Assembly (NCBI GenBank): GCA_026120035.1
Contig: JALRME010000010.1
Location: 1,054,001-1,118,000 of the forward strand
Direction of reading: 5' to 3'
DNA length: 64,000 nt
Origin: Coleophoma eucalyptorum
Lineage: Eukaryota; Ascomycota; Leotiomycetes; Helotiales; Dermateaceae
The first letter of the stretch is position 1; every line of letters begins with the position of its first letter. Position numbers and translations under genes: made by a program. The notes under the pieces were generated by a model. It was given only the letters and a program-made list of their open reading frames with translations, searched no databases and was not told the DNA's origin. Positions 21,182-32,702 of the stretch are shown one piece after another.

Positions 21182-23781
21182 TTAATTACCTATTACAGTC
21201 TGAACTAATACGAAATCATCCCCACCCTCGACTTGAAAAGAGGTACCATTCGCTGGCATCCCGTTGATGGTCAAAGCAAATTCACCTGTACCATCATCAC
21301 CACGCGTCAAGTTAGGGAGGTACACAACACCTTTGGTGCTTTGTGGAGATGAGACGTTCATGTTTAGTGATCCTACATCATCAACGGCCCAACTGACCAC
21401 GATATCGCCCAACGGTGTTGGGTGTTTTCCACGCGCCCAGTCTAAACCTAACGTCAACGGAGCGACCTTCCATTCGGTAAATCCAGGACTCTGTGCCTGG
21501 ATGCCGAGGACATGGCGACTAAGCTCACCCGTTGGCGCAGTTGCCCATGCATGACACAACGACGTGGAATCACCCAGCCCAGGTCTACCATCAACAGAGA
21601 GGGTCTCCCAGAAACAGCCTGTGTAGTTCGCATTGGCAGTTGAAGCCATGGATGCCCACATGGTGTCCAAAAGGTGTTTGCTGCTCTCTTGGTCCTGGGC
21701 TGTGAAAGCGGCGCGGAGATGGTATCCTGATGCATATGGAGAGATATATTGAGCAAAGCCATGCTTAGTGCTAGCATTAGAGAAGGCTAAACTCCCTGCA
21801 GGGACGAAAAGTTCTCGCCGCATACTGCTTAGGACTGTCTCCGCAGTGATGCTGCCGTTGGTAGTATTAAATGTCTCACTTGCCCCTGCAGGAATGTTGG
21901 CAAGTATTGTGAAAGCATTGCCATCCTGGGAGATAGCATTATTGACGGATTCGGAAATTTGGTAGGCCCTTAAAGTCGAGTTCCAGAGATTGGCGTTGAT
22001 GGCGGCTTTCAGATTCGAAAGTCGATGTGCGTAAATACTTGTGTTCTGCCCGGCAGCCTGCAGTAAGGGCTGGGCTTGCTGCAGTGCAAATGCGTAGACG
22101 GTGTTGAACTTGGTCACGACTCCAGACTGGACAGGATCATAGTAATTCCAGTCGCCGCCAAAGCTCGCTTGCGAGACATTGAACAGAGTATTTGGTAGGG
22201 TCTGAGAATCAGCCCAGTCAAGCATGTTAGTGACTACCGCCGCCCATTGTACTGCAAATTCTTTATCCCCTGTCATGAAGTAGTACTCTGAAATAGCAGC
22301 AACGAGATTGAATGAGTAACCAATGAGGCCAGTTTGACTAGCATTGATGTGTGTGGTTCGGGGTGCCTGCTGAATCTTGACAGTGGGGACAAAGAATCCT
22401 GGAGTGAGTTGATTCGAACCGAGAAGGCTGATGGTGTTATATATTGCCTCACGGTTATTTATAGAGGCAAAGGTAGGCCCAATTGTGATATCAAGGTCTC
22501 CAGAATATGCTATGCGGTCCCTTCTCGCACCATCGACACTGACAGCGAGTGGATTCGTACCGGCGAGGAAGTCTGCCAGACAGGATTTATCTGTAAGAGT
22601 CGACTGGTAAATTATATCTCCGGTCAATGAGGCCAGGGTTATATTCTGAAAGAACGCAGCATGACCTAATGCAGCTCCTACGCCAAACGAGCCAAAGAAA
22701 CTAGATGTTTGCGACATGCTCAGGACCGTCTGGTCATTGATCTTAACATCTATCATTGTAATATTGACCTGTGCCGACACTGCAGCCCATTGTTCCAGAT
22801 TCAATGGCGTAGGGAGCACTGCAGATGCAATTGGAGAAGTGCCAATATCAGTACTGCCAGCAAAGGCCGAGATTGACGAATTTGTAATGTCGATATTTAT
22901 ATAGACACCAGAACCAAGCGTATCGCTTAGTACAGTGAAGCCAAATCCTCCTATCATAGGCTTTACACTGAAGTCGAGTTGGTACTGCATTAAGCTCGGA
23001 GAAATGTCGCTATAATAGGGCTGTGGAGCCTGGCTTTCTGCGAGAAGACCACTGTCAGAGATGGTATAGAATTCTGGAGTGACCCCTGCACCAATCTCAG
23101 TCCTTTGTAAGGTACGAGCGCCCGTCTGCCATATCTGGTTGTAGCGCTCATCGGAACACTCGAAGGATCCAGGTAACTGGGTGAGCGACGTGGTCGCTGA
23201 CTTGCTAATAATACCAACATTCTTCAGAGTCAATGTTCCTGCAGAGGAAAGATTCAATTTCTGATAACGCTGGCCTCCTTGAATCAGATGATTGGAATAG
23301 ATCCGAGGTTCTGTGATGTTATAACGATTAATGCGATAGGTATCTAGTGCTGCTGCGAGCGGAATCGGCCCATCACTCTACATCATATCATTAGACATCC
23401 ATTTAAAAAAGTAGGTCAGACTAAGCGTCCGAATTTACTCACCATATAGTTTTTGATCAGAGCCCATGTCTCGCTATATGACATTTCAAACCGCGAGACA
23501 TCACCCGTCAGGTTCACAACTTCGAAGGTGGGAAGCCCCCCTACCTCGAGCCCAAAATCCAGCACGACAATGCTCGATTTAATGCCGTCCGACTCTAGAG
23601 TTATTACATCCCGGACGTAGCTACCAGTCAATATTGTGCTATCATTTATGAAGTTTTCAGAAACCTTGATCACTTGAAAACCGTCTATAACTGAACTGTT
23701 AGTCGCATCAGGCCAAGATAGAGAGCTTCCTGTGACCAGAAATACGAAGAGCGATACCCAGATGGCCAACGTTCTTAACAT
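21182..23781 (-). CDS. Secreted GH78 alpha-L-rhamnosidase
   Basis: Exons 23781-23443 and 23377-21182 (65-bp intron) encode 844 aa. The start at 23781 is the ATG that directly precedes a signal peptide (MLRTLAIWVSLFVFLVTGSS). The protein follows the fungal GH78 layout: N-terminal beta-sandwich region, then GSFECSDERYNQIWQTGA near the start of the catalytic part, an inserted lectin-like beta region, the (alpha/alpha)6 barrel with GDWNYYDP, QDGNAF and CFWETLS acidic segments, and a C-terminal beta domain (GDIVVSW). Many NxS/T sites support secretion. It should release terminal rhamnose from plant polysaccharides or glycosides such as rhamnogalacturonan side chains. No neighbouring pectin gene is seen. 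Confidence 0.92.
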
Positions 23782-24577
23782 TTTTAAGACAAGCGCGTGC
23801 AGGGTGCGGTTTAAGAGTAAAGAGTGAGGGGGTAGCGAGTAGAGGGAAGAGAAGAAGAGGAAGAAGAGAAGGTGAACGGTCAACCTAGCTTTGACCAACA
23901 AGCAGGCAAGAAAGATAGGTATGGAAAGCAATGGGTCTCGGGTTTTTAGGTTGAACAGTCCTATATATGAAAAACAATGGGTAGGAATATTATTCTACAT
24001 GTTATGGCATTCATGGCGCAGTTTTTTTACTCCGCCATCAAACCAGCGTATTCGGTAGTTTTGCAAATTGCCATTGCGTTGAAAATAGATTGGTATTATT
24101 TTGCGCATTTCATACCATCACTAATGCTACTTGTCAACCAAGGATCTTCTTAGGCACAACATGCCAAATTCAGTGTCAGAAGGAAGCCCTTGTCAAGTGT
24201 CAACTGCATGAGCCTTGCGTTCTTTCTTGTAAGGTTGGTCGCTAACCCATATCATTTTCCCTGCTCGTTTGCTAATGTAAATCTCCGAGCGTACTCACTT
24301 ATAGCTAATACCAGACCGATTTCAATATTCCCTGTGCTTTACTCCTCAAACGATTAAAGTGCCAGCAGTTTTAATGGTAATTTATTTACATGACTATCGT
24401 GATCCTCTGGTCCTCTAACCATCGATCGTCGGGCTAAAAGAATTGTGCTTGCTAGTAAACAGCCTTGACAGCGTATTTAAGCGAATACGCACCACTACCA
24501 CTTCATGCTCCTGCGACCTTCCTATGTAACGGGTAAGCGAGTACGCCTAGATATTTTTACGGTACTATGCACGCATT

Positions 24578-24681
24578 CCAATACGCCCAATACGCCCAGT
24601 ACGCCCAATACGCCCAGTAAGCCCAATACGCCCAATACGCCCAATACGCATAATACGCATAACACGCCCAATACGCCTGCC
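24578..24681. repeat. 9-bp minisatellite, unit AATACGCCC
   Basis: About eleven direct copies of a 9-nt unit, AATACGCCC, with variants AGTACGCCC, AGTAAGCCC, AATACGCAT and AACACGCCC. Because the unit is a multiple of three, the frames through it read as Asn-Thr-Pro repeats, but no real gene is supported. Confidence 0.9.
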
Positions 24682-24803
24682 ATCATGTCCTTTCTCCTTG
24701 GGTTACAGTTTAGCCCTAGTCCAGCCATGGTTCCTAATGTGAATCAGGAGTTGGGCGGATAAGAAAGATCAATGCTGCGCACAACTACATTTCTTTTTCA
24801 AAA

Positions 24804-24812
24804 TATATAAAG
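24804..24812 (+). promoter_or_regulatory. Candidate TATA box for the RTA1-like gene
   Basis: TATATAAAG in a local AT-rich pocket, about 390 bp before the ATG at 25201. A long purine/pyrimidine-biased leader would separate the two. Confidence 0.4.
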
Positions 24813-25200
24813 GGAAAAGGTCCTGTTTGCGGACCCTTTGTAGATAATCAACATCGCTTCCCATTGATAACTTCATCGTCTACCCTTTCTATTCTCTCCG
24901 TCGTTAACCTCATCTTACCAATACATTTTTCTCTTGCCTGTCATACAGTTTCCGTTGATTCAACCACGTGCCATAATCTCGACCGAGACCAAATCTCGCT
25001 CATCGCACTGTCTTTTCCGCAGGACGTGGAGTCTCAATATCCACAAGATAAGAAGAGAAGAAGACAAGTGAAGGGAAGAGAAGTGAAAAAAAGAAAGGGA
25101 AGAGGAGGAAGAAGGAAAGAAAGAGGAAACAAAGTCAGCGGGTTTGATTGGAAGACAATCGCCTGTCTACAGCTCCCTCTTTCTTGCTAATTGGGACATT

Positions 25201-26107
25201 ATGGTCCAAGCATTTAGGCGAGAAGAGTATGTTTTTTCCCTCTACGAGTATACGCCAAACCTTATTGCGGCCATTGTGGTTTCTGCGCTCTTCTTAATCG
25301 GCGCCCTCATACATCTGATCCAAGGGCGGCGATGGCGTGCTACATATTTCCTCCCTTTCGTGGTCGGCTGTCTCAGTAAGCATGAAATTTAGGCCCTAGT
25401 CGAGAATACAGATTATGTTAACCATTCTTTCAACTGTAGTGGAAGCTATTGGCTATGCTGGTCGCGTCTGGTCGCACTACCAGACAAGCAGTCTTGGCGG
25501 CTATATTATGCAATCTCTCTTGATTTTGATCGCACCAGCGCTCTTCGCCGCATCCATATATATGGTCTTGGGACGGCTTATTGCGCTACTGGAGGCTGAT
25601 AGATATTCGTTGATCCCGCTCAAGTGGTTGACGAAACTGTTCGTTATAGGTGACTGCATTTCCTTCTTCGTCCAGGCTGGTGGCGGAGGAATCCAAGCTG
25701 CAGGCACTCTTGAACTGTTACACGTCGGTGAAAAGATGATTGTTGTGGGCCTCTTCATCCAGATCATCTTCTTCGGCCTGTTCATCACCACCGCTGTTAT
25801 CTTCCACCTCCGCATCCACCACGCACCCACTACTATGTCCGCCGGGTCCAACTTACCCTGGAAGACAATCCTCTACTCGCTTTATCTCACTAGTGGACTT
25901 ATCTTAGTGCGTTCCACTTTTCGTATAGTGGAATACCTGATGGGTAGTCAGGGCTACATCCTCCAACATGAGTGGATGCTCTACATCTTCGACGCTATCC
26001 TTATACTGCTCGTCGTGGCTATCTTCGTTCGCCGCCACCCAGGAAAGCTCCTCGCAGAGGCAGCTAAGCATGATTCGATTCAGTTCATCCATTTACCTAG
26101 TAAATGA
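25201..26107 (+). CDS. RTA1-like seven-helix membrane protein
   Basis: Exons 25201-25375 and 25440-26107 (64-bp intron) give 280 aa. The spliced protein has seven hydrophobic segments and the RTA1-family signatures: YTPNLIAAIV near the N-terminus, MEAIGYAGRV at the splice junction, LLILIAPALFAASIYMVLGR, CISFFVQAGGGG, and RSTFRIVEYLMG before the last helix. The family includes yeast Rta1 and Rsb1, linked to resistance to 7-aminocholesterol and to sphingoid long-chain bases, and sits in the plasma membrane. A lipid-related stress function is the family-based guess. A lysine/arginine-containing tail follows the last helix. Confidence 0.92.
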
Positions 26108-26889
26108 TTGCAATTAAATAGAGAATATAGATGTGGAAATGGCAACAAAACATAGATATATGCAACATGACCAGTTCATACTGGGTCTGCTTCAGAGCTA
26201 GTTGTGTGTTATCAGCTGACTAGAAACTCTTTCAATGTAAACTTGAGTACTTGGGTAGATTATTTTTGTACATTACAGTTCGCTTGTAAGAGTATCATTA
26301 TATGAAGAAGCGCAATCAGAGTTTATAAACTAAGCATCTATTGGCGTTATTTATATCTCTGTCTTTGAATTTTAGCGTCCTGTCCATAATATGTAAACCA
26401 GAACATTGTTGCCGTTTTTTATGAGGGATATAGACGAATTAATGCTATAATCAAATAATTTTCATGAGGGTGGCTTCAGATGTAGATGTGAGTTATACTA
26501 AACTATATATTTGTACAAGGGAATTGAAGTACCTTCCCATTCAAGTATCGCTCTTTGCCGATGGCCTTGCGCGTAAAGAGGTTGATTTCTCGTTAGGACA
26601 AAGACATCTAAGTAGTTCTGCTGTCTAATCTTTACCCCCTGTCTACCATCCACTTACCTTTCCTCTGCAAGTCGGAGTCGTTGTCACTCTGAACACTCAG
26701 TGGTATTAAGGTTAAGCCATTATTTAACTGTACTAAGACGATTTTGGTTAGATACTATCCAGTCTGAGGGGTGCTCGTATCTTGAGCTTACGTCAGACGA
26801 AGAAAACACATAAACCTCCACGCCCTCGAATATCTTCTCTTATTAATCTTTGTCTTCACTCAATTGCTCCCACAAATCTCCAATACAAT
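26108..26889. other. Intergenic, nothing recognised
   Basis: 782 bp of AT-rich sequence. The last 100 bp are C/T-rich and look like the leader of the DUF4267 gene. Confidence 0.5.
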
Positions 26890-27285
26890 ATGTCTTTCTT
26901 GTCGCGACCTCAGTTATTGCCTAATGTAGCTGCATCCTTCGGGGCTATCCCTCTGTTGATTGGCATCAATGGACTATTAAGGCCGACGGCCCTACTTGCC
27001 TCCGTTAACTTTCCAACACCTACGACACCCGAGTCGAAAAGGCTTGCCGACGCGCTGATGCGCCTTATGGCAGCGCGCAACATAGTGATTGGAACGACGT
27101 GTTTGGCAATCCGGTATAGAGGAGACCGCAAACTGCTCGGCTTGGCACTAATGATCCTTGGCTTCTCCCCAGTCGTCGATGGAGCCGTAAGCCTGGACCT
27201 GATAGGAGGAGGTCTGATGAATCATTGGCCAGTCGTACCAATTACTCTTGGACTTGGGGCTGGGTTGCTGGGATGGTTGGGATAG
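26890..27285 (+). CDS. DUF4267-like small membrane protein
   Basis: Single-exon protein of 131 aa with four hydrophobic segments: residues around 8-28, 58-75, 82-100 and 112-130. The pattern of an N-terminal GIxGLLRP-type motif, then ALMRLMAARNIVIG, then a GFSPVVDGAV block fits the fungal DUF4267 family, whose role is not known. The ATG at 26890 follows a C/T-rich leader and is in a good context. Confidence 0.8.
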   Translation: MSFLSRPQLLPNVAASFGAIPLLIGINGLLRPTALLASVNFPTPTTPESKRLADALMRLMAARNIVIGTTCLAIRYRGDRKLLGLALMILGFSPVVDGAVSLDLIGGGLMNHWPVVPITLGLGAGLLGWLG

Positions 27286-29574
27286 TCTTCTGCTATGGGT
27301 TGCGATGGTCTTCTGCTATGGTTGTGCAGTCTGACGTGTATACTGAAACAAATGTTTGTGCTGTACGGCTGTATTTATTTATTAACATTTGAAAACACAA
27401 TAGCAATTTCTATAGTTTCTAGCTAACTTCAACTAGACGGAAAGGCGAGCCACCGACAGATGTCGGAGACGCTCGCTTGATAATAACTCTTTCCCTCAAA
27501 AAGGTTCCGGATCGTAACTAGCTTTGCATACAAGAGTTGTAGAGATTTGCAAGAGCCATTGTGTGCTGAATTGGATCTAAATATTTTCAGCTCGAGGTAT
27601 GTAGAGTTATTAAATAAAGAAGTCCAAGGTTGAAAGTCGCGAAAAGTTGTGGGTCAGGAGAGCTTAAACCATTTCGTGATACCCATGGTGTACATAGTTG
27701 CGTCGGCACGGTTACACAGCAATAACGGCGGTCCCCAATGTGAAAATAATGGCACGTCTTGTATTTAAAAGGTGTGAGAAGCTAGAAGTGTGCAACAGCT
27801 GGTGGATCCAAACTGCAAATGAAGACACTACTAGGCGTAAGCGTAGTGACAAATTTAAGAGTAGTGGACCGGGCGATCAGGGTCAGGTGATTGAATATGA
27901 CAGTGCATGCTATATGGAAGTGGCACGAGAAGCTGAGCTTAAATTTAAACATGGCCTCACCATTATTGTATATCCGTAATTTGCCTACACAGTGGATCCC
28001 GTCTCTCTATGCTAAAAGAGCATCGTTGCGCCTCAAGCAATACGTCTAAATTGTTAAAAATTTGGGTGTGTTCCGCCAGCTGAGAAGGAGGTCTTTTCCT
28101 ATGTGGGAGGTGTGGCCGAGTAGATAATGGCAGACTTTGTGCGTGAACAAGTCAAGGAGGGTCTTGGCAAAAGCATCTTTTACTGCCAGGGGGCATTCAG
28201 TCGAAGCATCCCGGCTGTAGAAATACCTTATCTCATTGGCGTTGAATATCTTCAACTTCATACTTACCGTATCTAAGCTACTTTTATTTATGGGATGTTG
28301 GAGTCTTGACCACCCCAGCCCCCGCCGCCCCCGCCCTGGGGAGCAAAGTTATTTTAACCTAGAAGCATTATACTCCTTGTCGGCTAAATAAAACGTCCTA
28401 AACCCTTTGCTTCTTCTATCTCTCCCTGATTGTGTAACTATCATCACGAAGCAAGCTAAGAGGTAGGGACTCTTCTCATCTTTAATTACTTTATTAAGCA
28501 ATCTAAAATAGAGAGGACTTAAACATATATTGAGCCATCGGAAACTTTTTAGTTCTTTGCGCCTACCTGTATGGCTGTGAGCTTCGAAGAAACTCGACCT
28601 GTTAAGGAATTTTAGGTTTGTGGCTAGAAGCTTCGCCTCTGACGTTTTGTAATTTGTATATGAGTCCAACAAAGAAGGATTCGAGTAGTGCAACTGAAGA
28701 TGGAAAGACAACATCATATTAGCATGGGTTGGATGGGATGACTAGGGGAACAGAACTCTCATTCTGGTCGTATAAATAAACGAGGCTCTAGACGGAGTGT
28801 CTGCAAGGTGGACAGGTCTTGGCACTATTTCAACGTGGCAATTTCAAGGTGGACACCATTTATGTGCTACCTCGGCCAAGACTTGACCACCTATTATTAG
28901 CCGAAGCCATTAGTCATCCAATTCGCCGAATCTTCACCAGTGCCACGTCCACGTATACACTCTCGCCACCACTGCATCACACACACAATCGCATGTTGCA
29001 ATAGACCTCCTGGTGCTCCTATACAAGCATGTCTTGGTGTATCCCTTTCGGCACGACCGGTTCCTTTAAACCCCCATAGCCCCAACTCATCCACCAGCCA
29101 AGCCAAGCCATACCCAAAGGACAACACGGGGATGACGACGCATCGCGGGACCGCTCATATTAACATCATGACTACTGTCGCTCCTCCATTGTGGGAGCCA
29201 CGATCTAGCCAGCCAAACAAGGTTTAAGCACGCGGGTGCTTGCTGCGAGTGCCAGCGACCATTGGAAAATCAGGGGTTGCGACATCATAGCGGGTCTAGC
29301 TGCGGAACCGTTGTGGATCATCAATACGTCCTTGTTCAGCTGGGCCAGCTTGAGCTGATATGGCATCAAGATTCCCAAACGACTGCCAAGAACAAAATCG
29401 GGAAGTTATGCCCACGCAGTCGATATATATAGTGGTAGGTACAAACGTCTCTATCTTTCTATCTCATATCTCAAACTCATCATCTCTCACCCATCTCTCT
29501 CTCTACCTACTACAACTACATTTTCTCGTTCCCGTCCTGTCCTATCCTCCCAACCAAAATACAAATTAGCAATC
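27286..29574. other. Long intergenic region, no supported gene
   Basis: 2.3 kb. Several frames of 70-120 codons occur (for example an ATG frame at 28717-28349 on the minus strand), but none shows a recognisable motif. A C-run block near 28311-28340 (CCCCAGCCCCCGCCGCCCCC) could form a G-quadruplex on the minus strand. The last 150 bp form the TATA/leader of the Gly/His-rich gene. Confidence 0.5.
29423..29431 (+). promoter_or_regulatory. Candidate TATA box for the Gly/His-rich gene
   Basis: TATATATAG about 150 bp before the ATG at 29575, followed by a long CT-rich leader (TCTATCTTTCTATCTC and similar). Such TATA plus CT-rich leaders are typical of strongly expressed or stress-induced fungal genes. 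Confidence 0.5.
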
Positions 29575-29907
29575 ATGGGTCTTATCTCCAAGCTCACTCA
29601 CCACGGACACGACGAGCATCATCACGGCGGTCCTGAAGGACCACATCACGAGGGACCACGCCACGAGGGACCTCCTGGAGGAGAACGCCGCGAGGGAGGA
29701 TTTGGCGGACCAGGTGGCCATGGTGGCCCAGGTGGTGAACATCACGGCGGACCTGGAGGACCAGGTGGTGAGCGCCGTGAAGAGCACCATGGAGGAGAGC
29801 ATCGTGGAGGATTCGGCGGACCCGGAGGACCAGGTGGTGAACATGGAGGCCACGGAGGTCACGGGGGACCAGGAGGACCAGGAGGACCAGGCGGGGAGCG
29901 TCGTTAA
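29575..29907 (+). CDS. Small Gly/His/Pro-rich disordered protein
   Basis: Intron-less 110-aa protein. The first ten residues (MGLISKLTHH) are ordinary; the rest is almost entirely Gly, His, Pro, Glu and Arg in loose repeats of GGPGG, HHGG and GGERRE. Histidine clusters suggest metal or pH responsiveness, and the composition predicts disorder. A Gly at position 2 raises the possibility of N-myristoylation. The TATA box and CT-rich leader support a real, probably inducible gene. I recall similar short repeat proteins in other filamentous fungi but cannot name a family. The opposite-strand frame is a shadow of the repeat. Confidence 0.7.
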   Translation: MGLISKLTHHGHDEHHHGGPEGPHHEGPRHEGPPGGERREGGFGGPGGHGGPGGEHHGGPGGPGGERREEHHGGEHRGGFGGPGGPGGEHGGHGGHGGPGGPGGPGGERR

Positions 29908-30427
29908 GAATGCGGAGCCGAATACTGGGGCAAGCGCTAGCTTTTTATGACATACAATACAAAATACAAAACAATACCCTGAAAGTTATGTAATAATTCC
30001 GTTCCCATCTGGTAATGATTCTGCAAGACTGCAATTCTACCAAGGCGTATACCTACCACAGTATTTAGCTCACAATACAGCACCAGACATCCAGGAATTT
30101 ACTAGGGACTCGATATGACCAGGGTATGCTTTAAAATGTATATTAGAAGGGGCTTCGATTTGGCAATCTTGTACTTGCACCGCTGAACACGATATACTCA
30201 CGAACGAAAGATATATATATTTAATGACGTGCTTGTGCGAAAGTTCTAGTAAGTCGACTCGAAGGAGAAACGAAGGAGAGAAGCTACAAAGGTGTTCAGA
30301 TAATCCTTAGTGCCTGTATCCGCAGGTCACTATTTTTGAAAATTACGGCTTTATCACGATGAAGATATTCATATAAGAATGAAATAAGATTGAACGCGAA
30401 ATAAAACCTATTTAACCACCAATGTTT
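29908..30427. other. Intergenic, nothing recognised
   Basis: 520 bp between two converging genes, expected to hold both 3' ends. No repeat or gene seen. Confidence 0.5.
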
Positions 30428-31250
30428 TCATGAGGTATATTTGGACGAGGCTTGCTGGCCTATACGAATGAGATCATCATTTAACATGGGATCCTGTTCA
30501 ATGCCATCTACAGCCTGTTTCAACACCGCAGCCACACACTCTTCAAGCTTGACCGTTGGCACCTCAGGAGGAAGATTTGGAGTCACAAATCCGGGACCTC
30601 GGTCTCCTAGAATATATCCAGGTCGAGCACAGGTTACCTGTACAGCTGCTGGGTATTTAGATGCATACTCAACCAACTCGACTTCTACCCCGCCCTATAA
30701 GCCTGCATTAGCAAGTGATAAAGTGGAGGTTGATTTAGGCAGAATGATATACATACCCGCAGTCTAGCATATTCAGGTCGCGAAGTAAACTCTTTCGTCA
30801 AATCACGATCCGCCATGGCGCCGCTGAAATAAATAAATTGCAGTGGTTTCCCCGTTGCGTTTGTCTCGGACATAGCTTTTATGCCGGCGATTGTGTAATC
30901 GCGGGTAGCCTTCTTTACTATATCGAAAGGCAGCGACATGGATTTTGTCCAGGCTACTGCAATTGTCCTGATTTCTCTTCAATCAGTTATGCCCAGCAAG
31001 GGAATGAGGATTTCAGATCCTGCTCGTACCATATGCAAGCATCGGCGTCCGATAGCTCCGCTGTAAGCGTTACAGGATAGTTTTCTAGATCATCAAGTAC
31101 GAAGTCCGTAAGCTTCTCTTTATACTGATCTTCGACTTCGACTGCCCGACGCCCTATGGTTACTACTGAGGTAATTTCAGGACATCGCAAAGCTTGTCGT
31201 AATATTCCCTTGCCAACGAATCCAGTAGCTCCGGCGATGATTAGCTTCAT
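30428..31250 (-). CDS. NAD(P)-binding Rossmann-fold (NmrA/epimerase-like) protein
   Basis: Exons 31250-31030, 30967-30757 and 30694-30428, with two 62-bp introns; 232 aa. The N-terminus MKLIIAGATGFVGKGILRQA carries the GxxGxxG dinucleotide-binding motif. DLENY and SDADACIWTIAVAW form the next Rossmann strand, and FIYFSGAMADRDL is the active-site strand region. There is no YxxxK at the usual place, so it may bind NAD(P)H as a regulator or act as an atypical reductase. It is compact like the HTATIP2/YwnB-type atypical SDRs. Cytosolic by default. Confidence 0.85.
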
Positions 31251-32702
31251 GTCTAGAAGTACAAAGTGTAATATAATGTAGACAAGGCGATCAATTAGGT
31301 GTTAAGAGTGAGAACGATATCATATGGTATAGTGGAAAATTATTTGTAGGCTGTAGAGCAGGATCTTAAGGGAGCATATATAATGTGTTGTGAGAGGTAG
31401 TCAAACTTAAGTTTGTTATTGTCTAAGTGGGGTCTAATGCTTGTATTAGTGTTTAGTGCTTACGAAAAATTACAACAGGAAGACCAACGGATGAATTAAC
31501 GTGGTCTATCGGCAGGCGGCAAATGTCAGGAGGCGGCGGATATCAGGCAACGGCGTATATCAGGAGGCGGCACATAATAGCAGGCGGCGCACCCCCCTAG
31601 TAGCCCATCATTATAACAAATAAAATCCAGACAAACGATTTATGATAATGATATAACGAAGTAGGTATATCTAGATCTTCTTGACAGATTTGCGCGTTGT
31701 AACTCGTCACTCCATGGGTGATACAACGTCGTCCGCTCAATTGTCCCTCTTTTAAATCCCCCTTTCCACATGCAAGTCGCATTAAATCTGATCATCTAAC
31801 TTCTATTGATCTAAATTATCCTATTTATATTCTACAGTAACTGTACCCCTTTGACAGACATAAATTTTCTTGGTCCAGCGATGTTTACTAAAGACTTGGG
31901 CTTGCTTTTTTTTCCGAAGAACGTAGACCTCGGTACTTAAAAAGTCAAGTTTATGAGCCCAGATCCTTGTACATTTTGCCAACAAAGCTACTGTCGCAGA
32001 AATAAGAATTAGCAAGCTTCTCTAATGTCAAGTAGTACAATTCTTTACCAAGGTTATCTATGAGATAACGTACCAAGTTTGGGTCGTATTGGAACTGCAC
32101 ACGTCTACAGCGATTCGTAGCGTTTTGTAGGTATTCTTTCTTTTCTAGAGACCAAATACTGTAGTTGATATTTCTGGTAGATCGAGCAAGCCCTAGTTGC
32201 TACTCTCGCAATCTTCTGAGCTCTAGTTATACAACTGCTCAGGGTTGCACTAGAAATAGCCCGTAAATATCACGTGAGGAAAGAAGTATATTCGTTTTTG
32301 GGCCGCATGCTGGGATAGTACTACCTCTTCACGAAATAAGTAATGGGCCAACGATATTTTAATCTAAGGTACCTAATTAAGAAGTGGTGACTGTACGAAG
32401 CGGTGTGCATACCAATGGCGATCTACGCCTCGTGACCATTAAACGAGTGGAGGGCCAAGGGAAATAGTAGGTATTAAGCGTATCTTTTCTTTTGGTGGAA
32501 CGAATGGATCCTAAAACTTCGCCTCGAGATTGCGGCTGAAATCTGTGACTCTCCGTTCGTTGGCTTCCTTCTTTTAAAGAATCAGAATCATCCTTTTGAT
32601 ATAAACTCAAATATTCCCACTAAGATTAACTTATCTCCATTCGCTCTGATATATCTTCATCAAGAATTAAAAGCCATTCTCAGTCAGCTCTCATGAGCTC
32701 TC
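31251..32702. other. Intergenic with AGGCGGC repeats
   Basis: 1.45 kb divergent region between the Rossmann-fold gene and the second HET gene. It contains the repeat block at 31511-31592 and AT-rich DNA otherwise. No gene is supported. Confidence 0.5.
31511..31592. repeat. Imperfect repeats of (C)AGGAGGCGGC
   Basis: Five spaced copies: GGCAGGCGGC, CAGGAGGCGGCGGA, CAGGCAACGGCG, CAGGAGGCGGC and CAGGCGGCGC, about 17-19 bp apart, separated by AT-rich spacers such as AAATGT, TATATC or ATAATAG. Confidence 0.7.

Larger units (their letters stand above)
23782..25200. other. Divergent promoter region with a minisatellite
   Basis: 1.4 kb between the GH78 gene and the RTA1-like gene. It contains a purine-rich tract near 23.85-23.88 kb, the 9-bp minisatellite at 24578-24681, a candidate TATA box at 24804, and a purine-rich leader at 25.05-25.13 kb. 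Confidence 0.6.

Noticed and set aside
23782..23931. Upstream extension of the GH78 protein beyond 23781
   Set aside because: Only a TTG start is available and it would put 50 non-conserved residues ahead of a clear signal peptide.
24505..24762. Asn-Thr-Pro repeat frame across the minisatellite
   Set aside because: The frame exists because the 9-bp unit has no stop; there are no supporting motifs or transcript signals.
27698..27979. Plus-strand frame of 93 codons
   Set aside because: Begins with TTG rather than ATG and has no family pattern.
28311..28340. C-rich run as a possible CRISPR or telomere-like array
   Set aside because: It is a single low-complexity patch with no regular repeat-spacer structure and no telomere unit.
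28349..28717. Minus-strand ATG frame of 122 codons
   Set aside because: No recognised motif and no leader or splice context; likely fortuitous in a long intergenic region.
29566..29862. Minus-strand frame of 98 codons rich in Ser, Thr and Trp
   Set aside because: Exact antisense shadow of the Gly/His/Pro repeats; its composition is dictated by the opposite strand.
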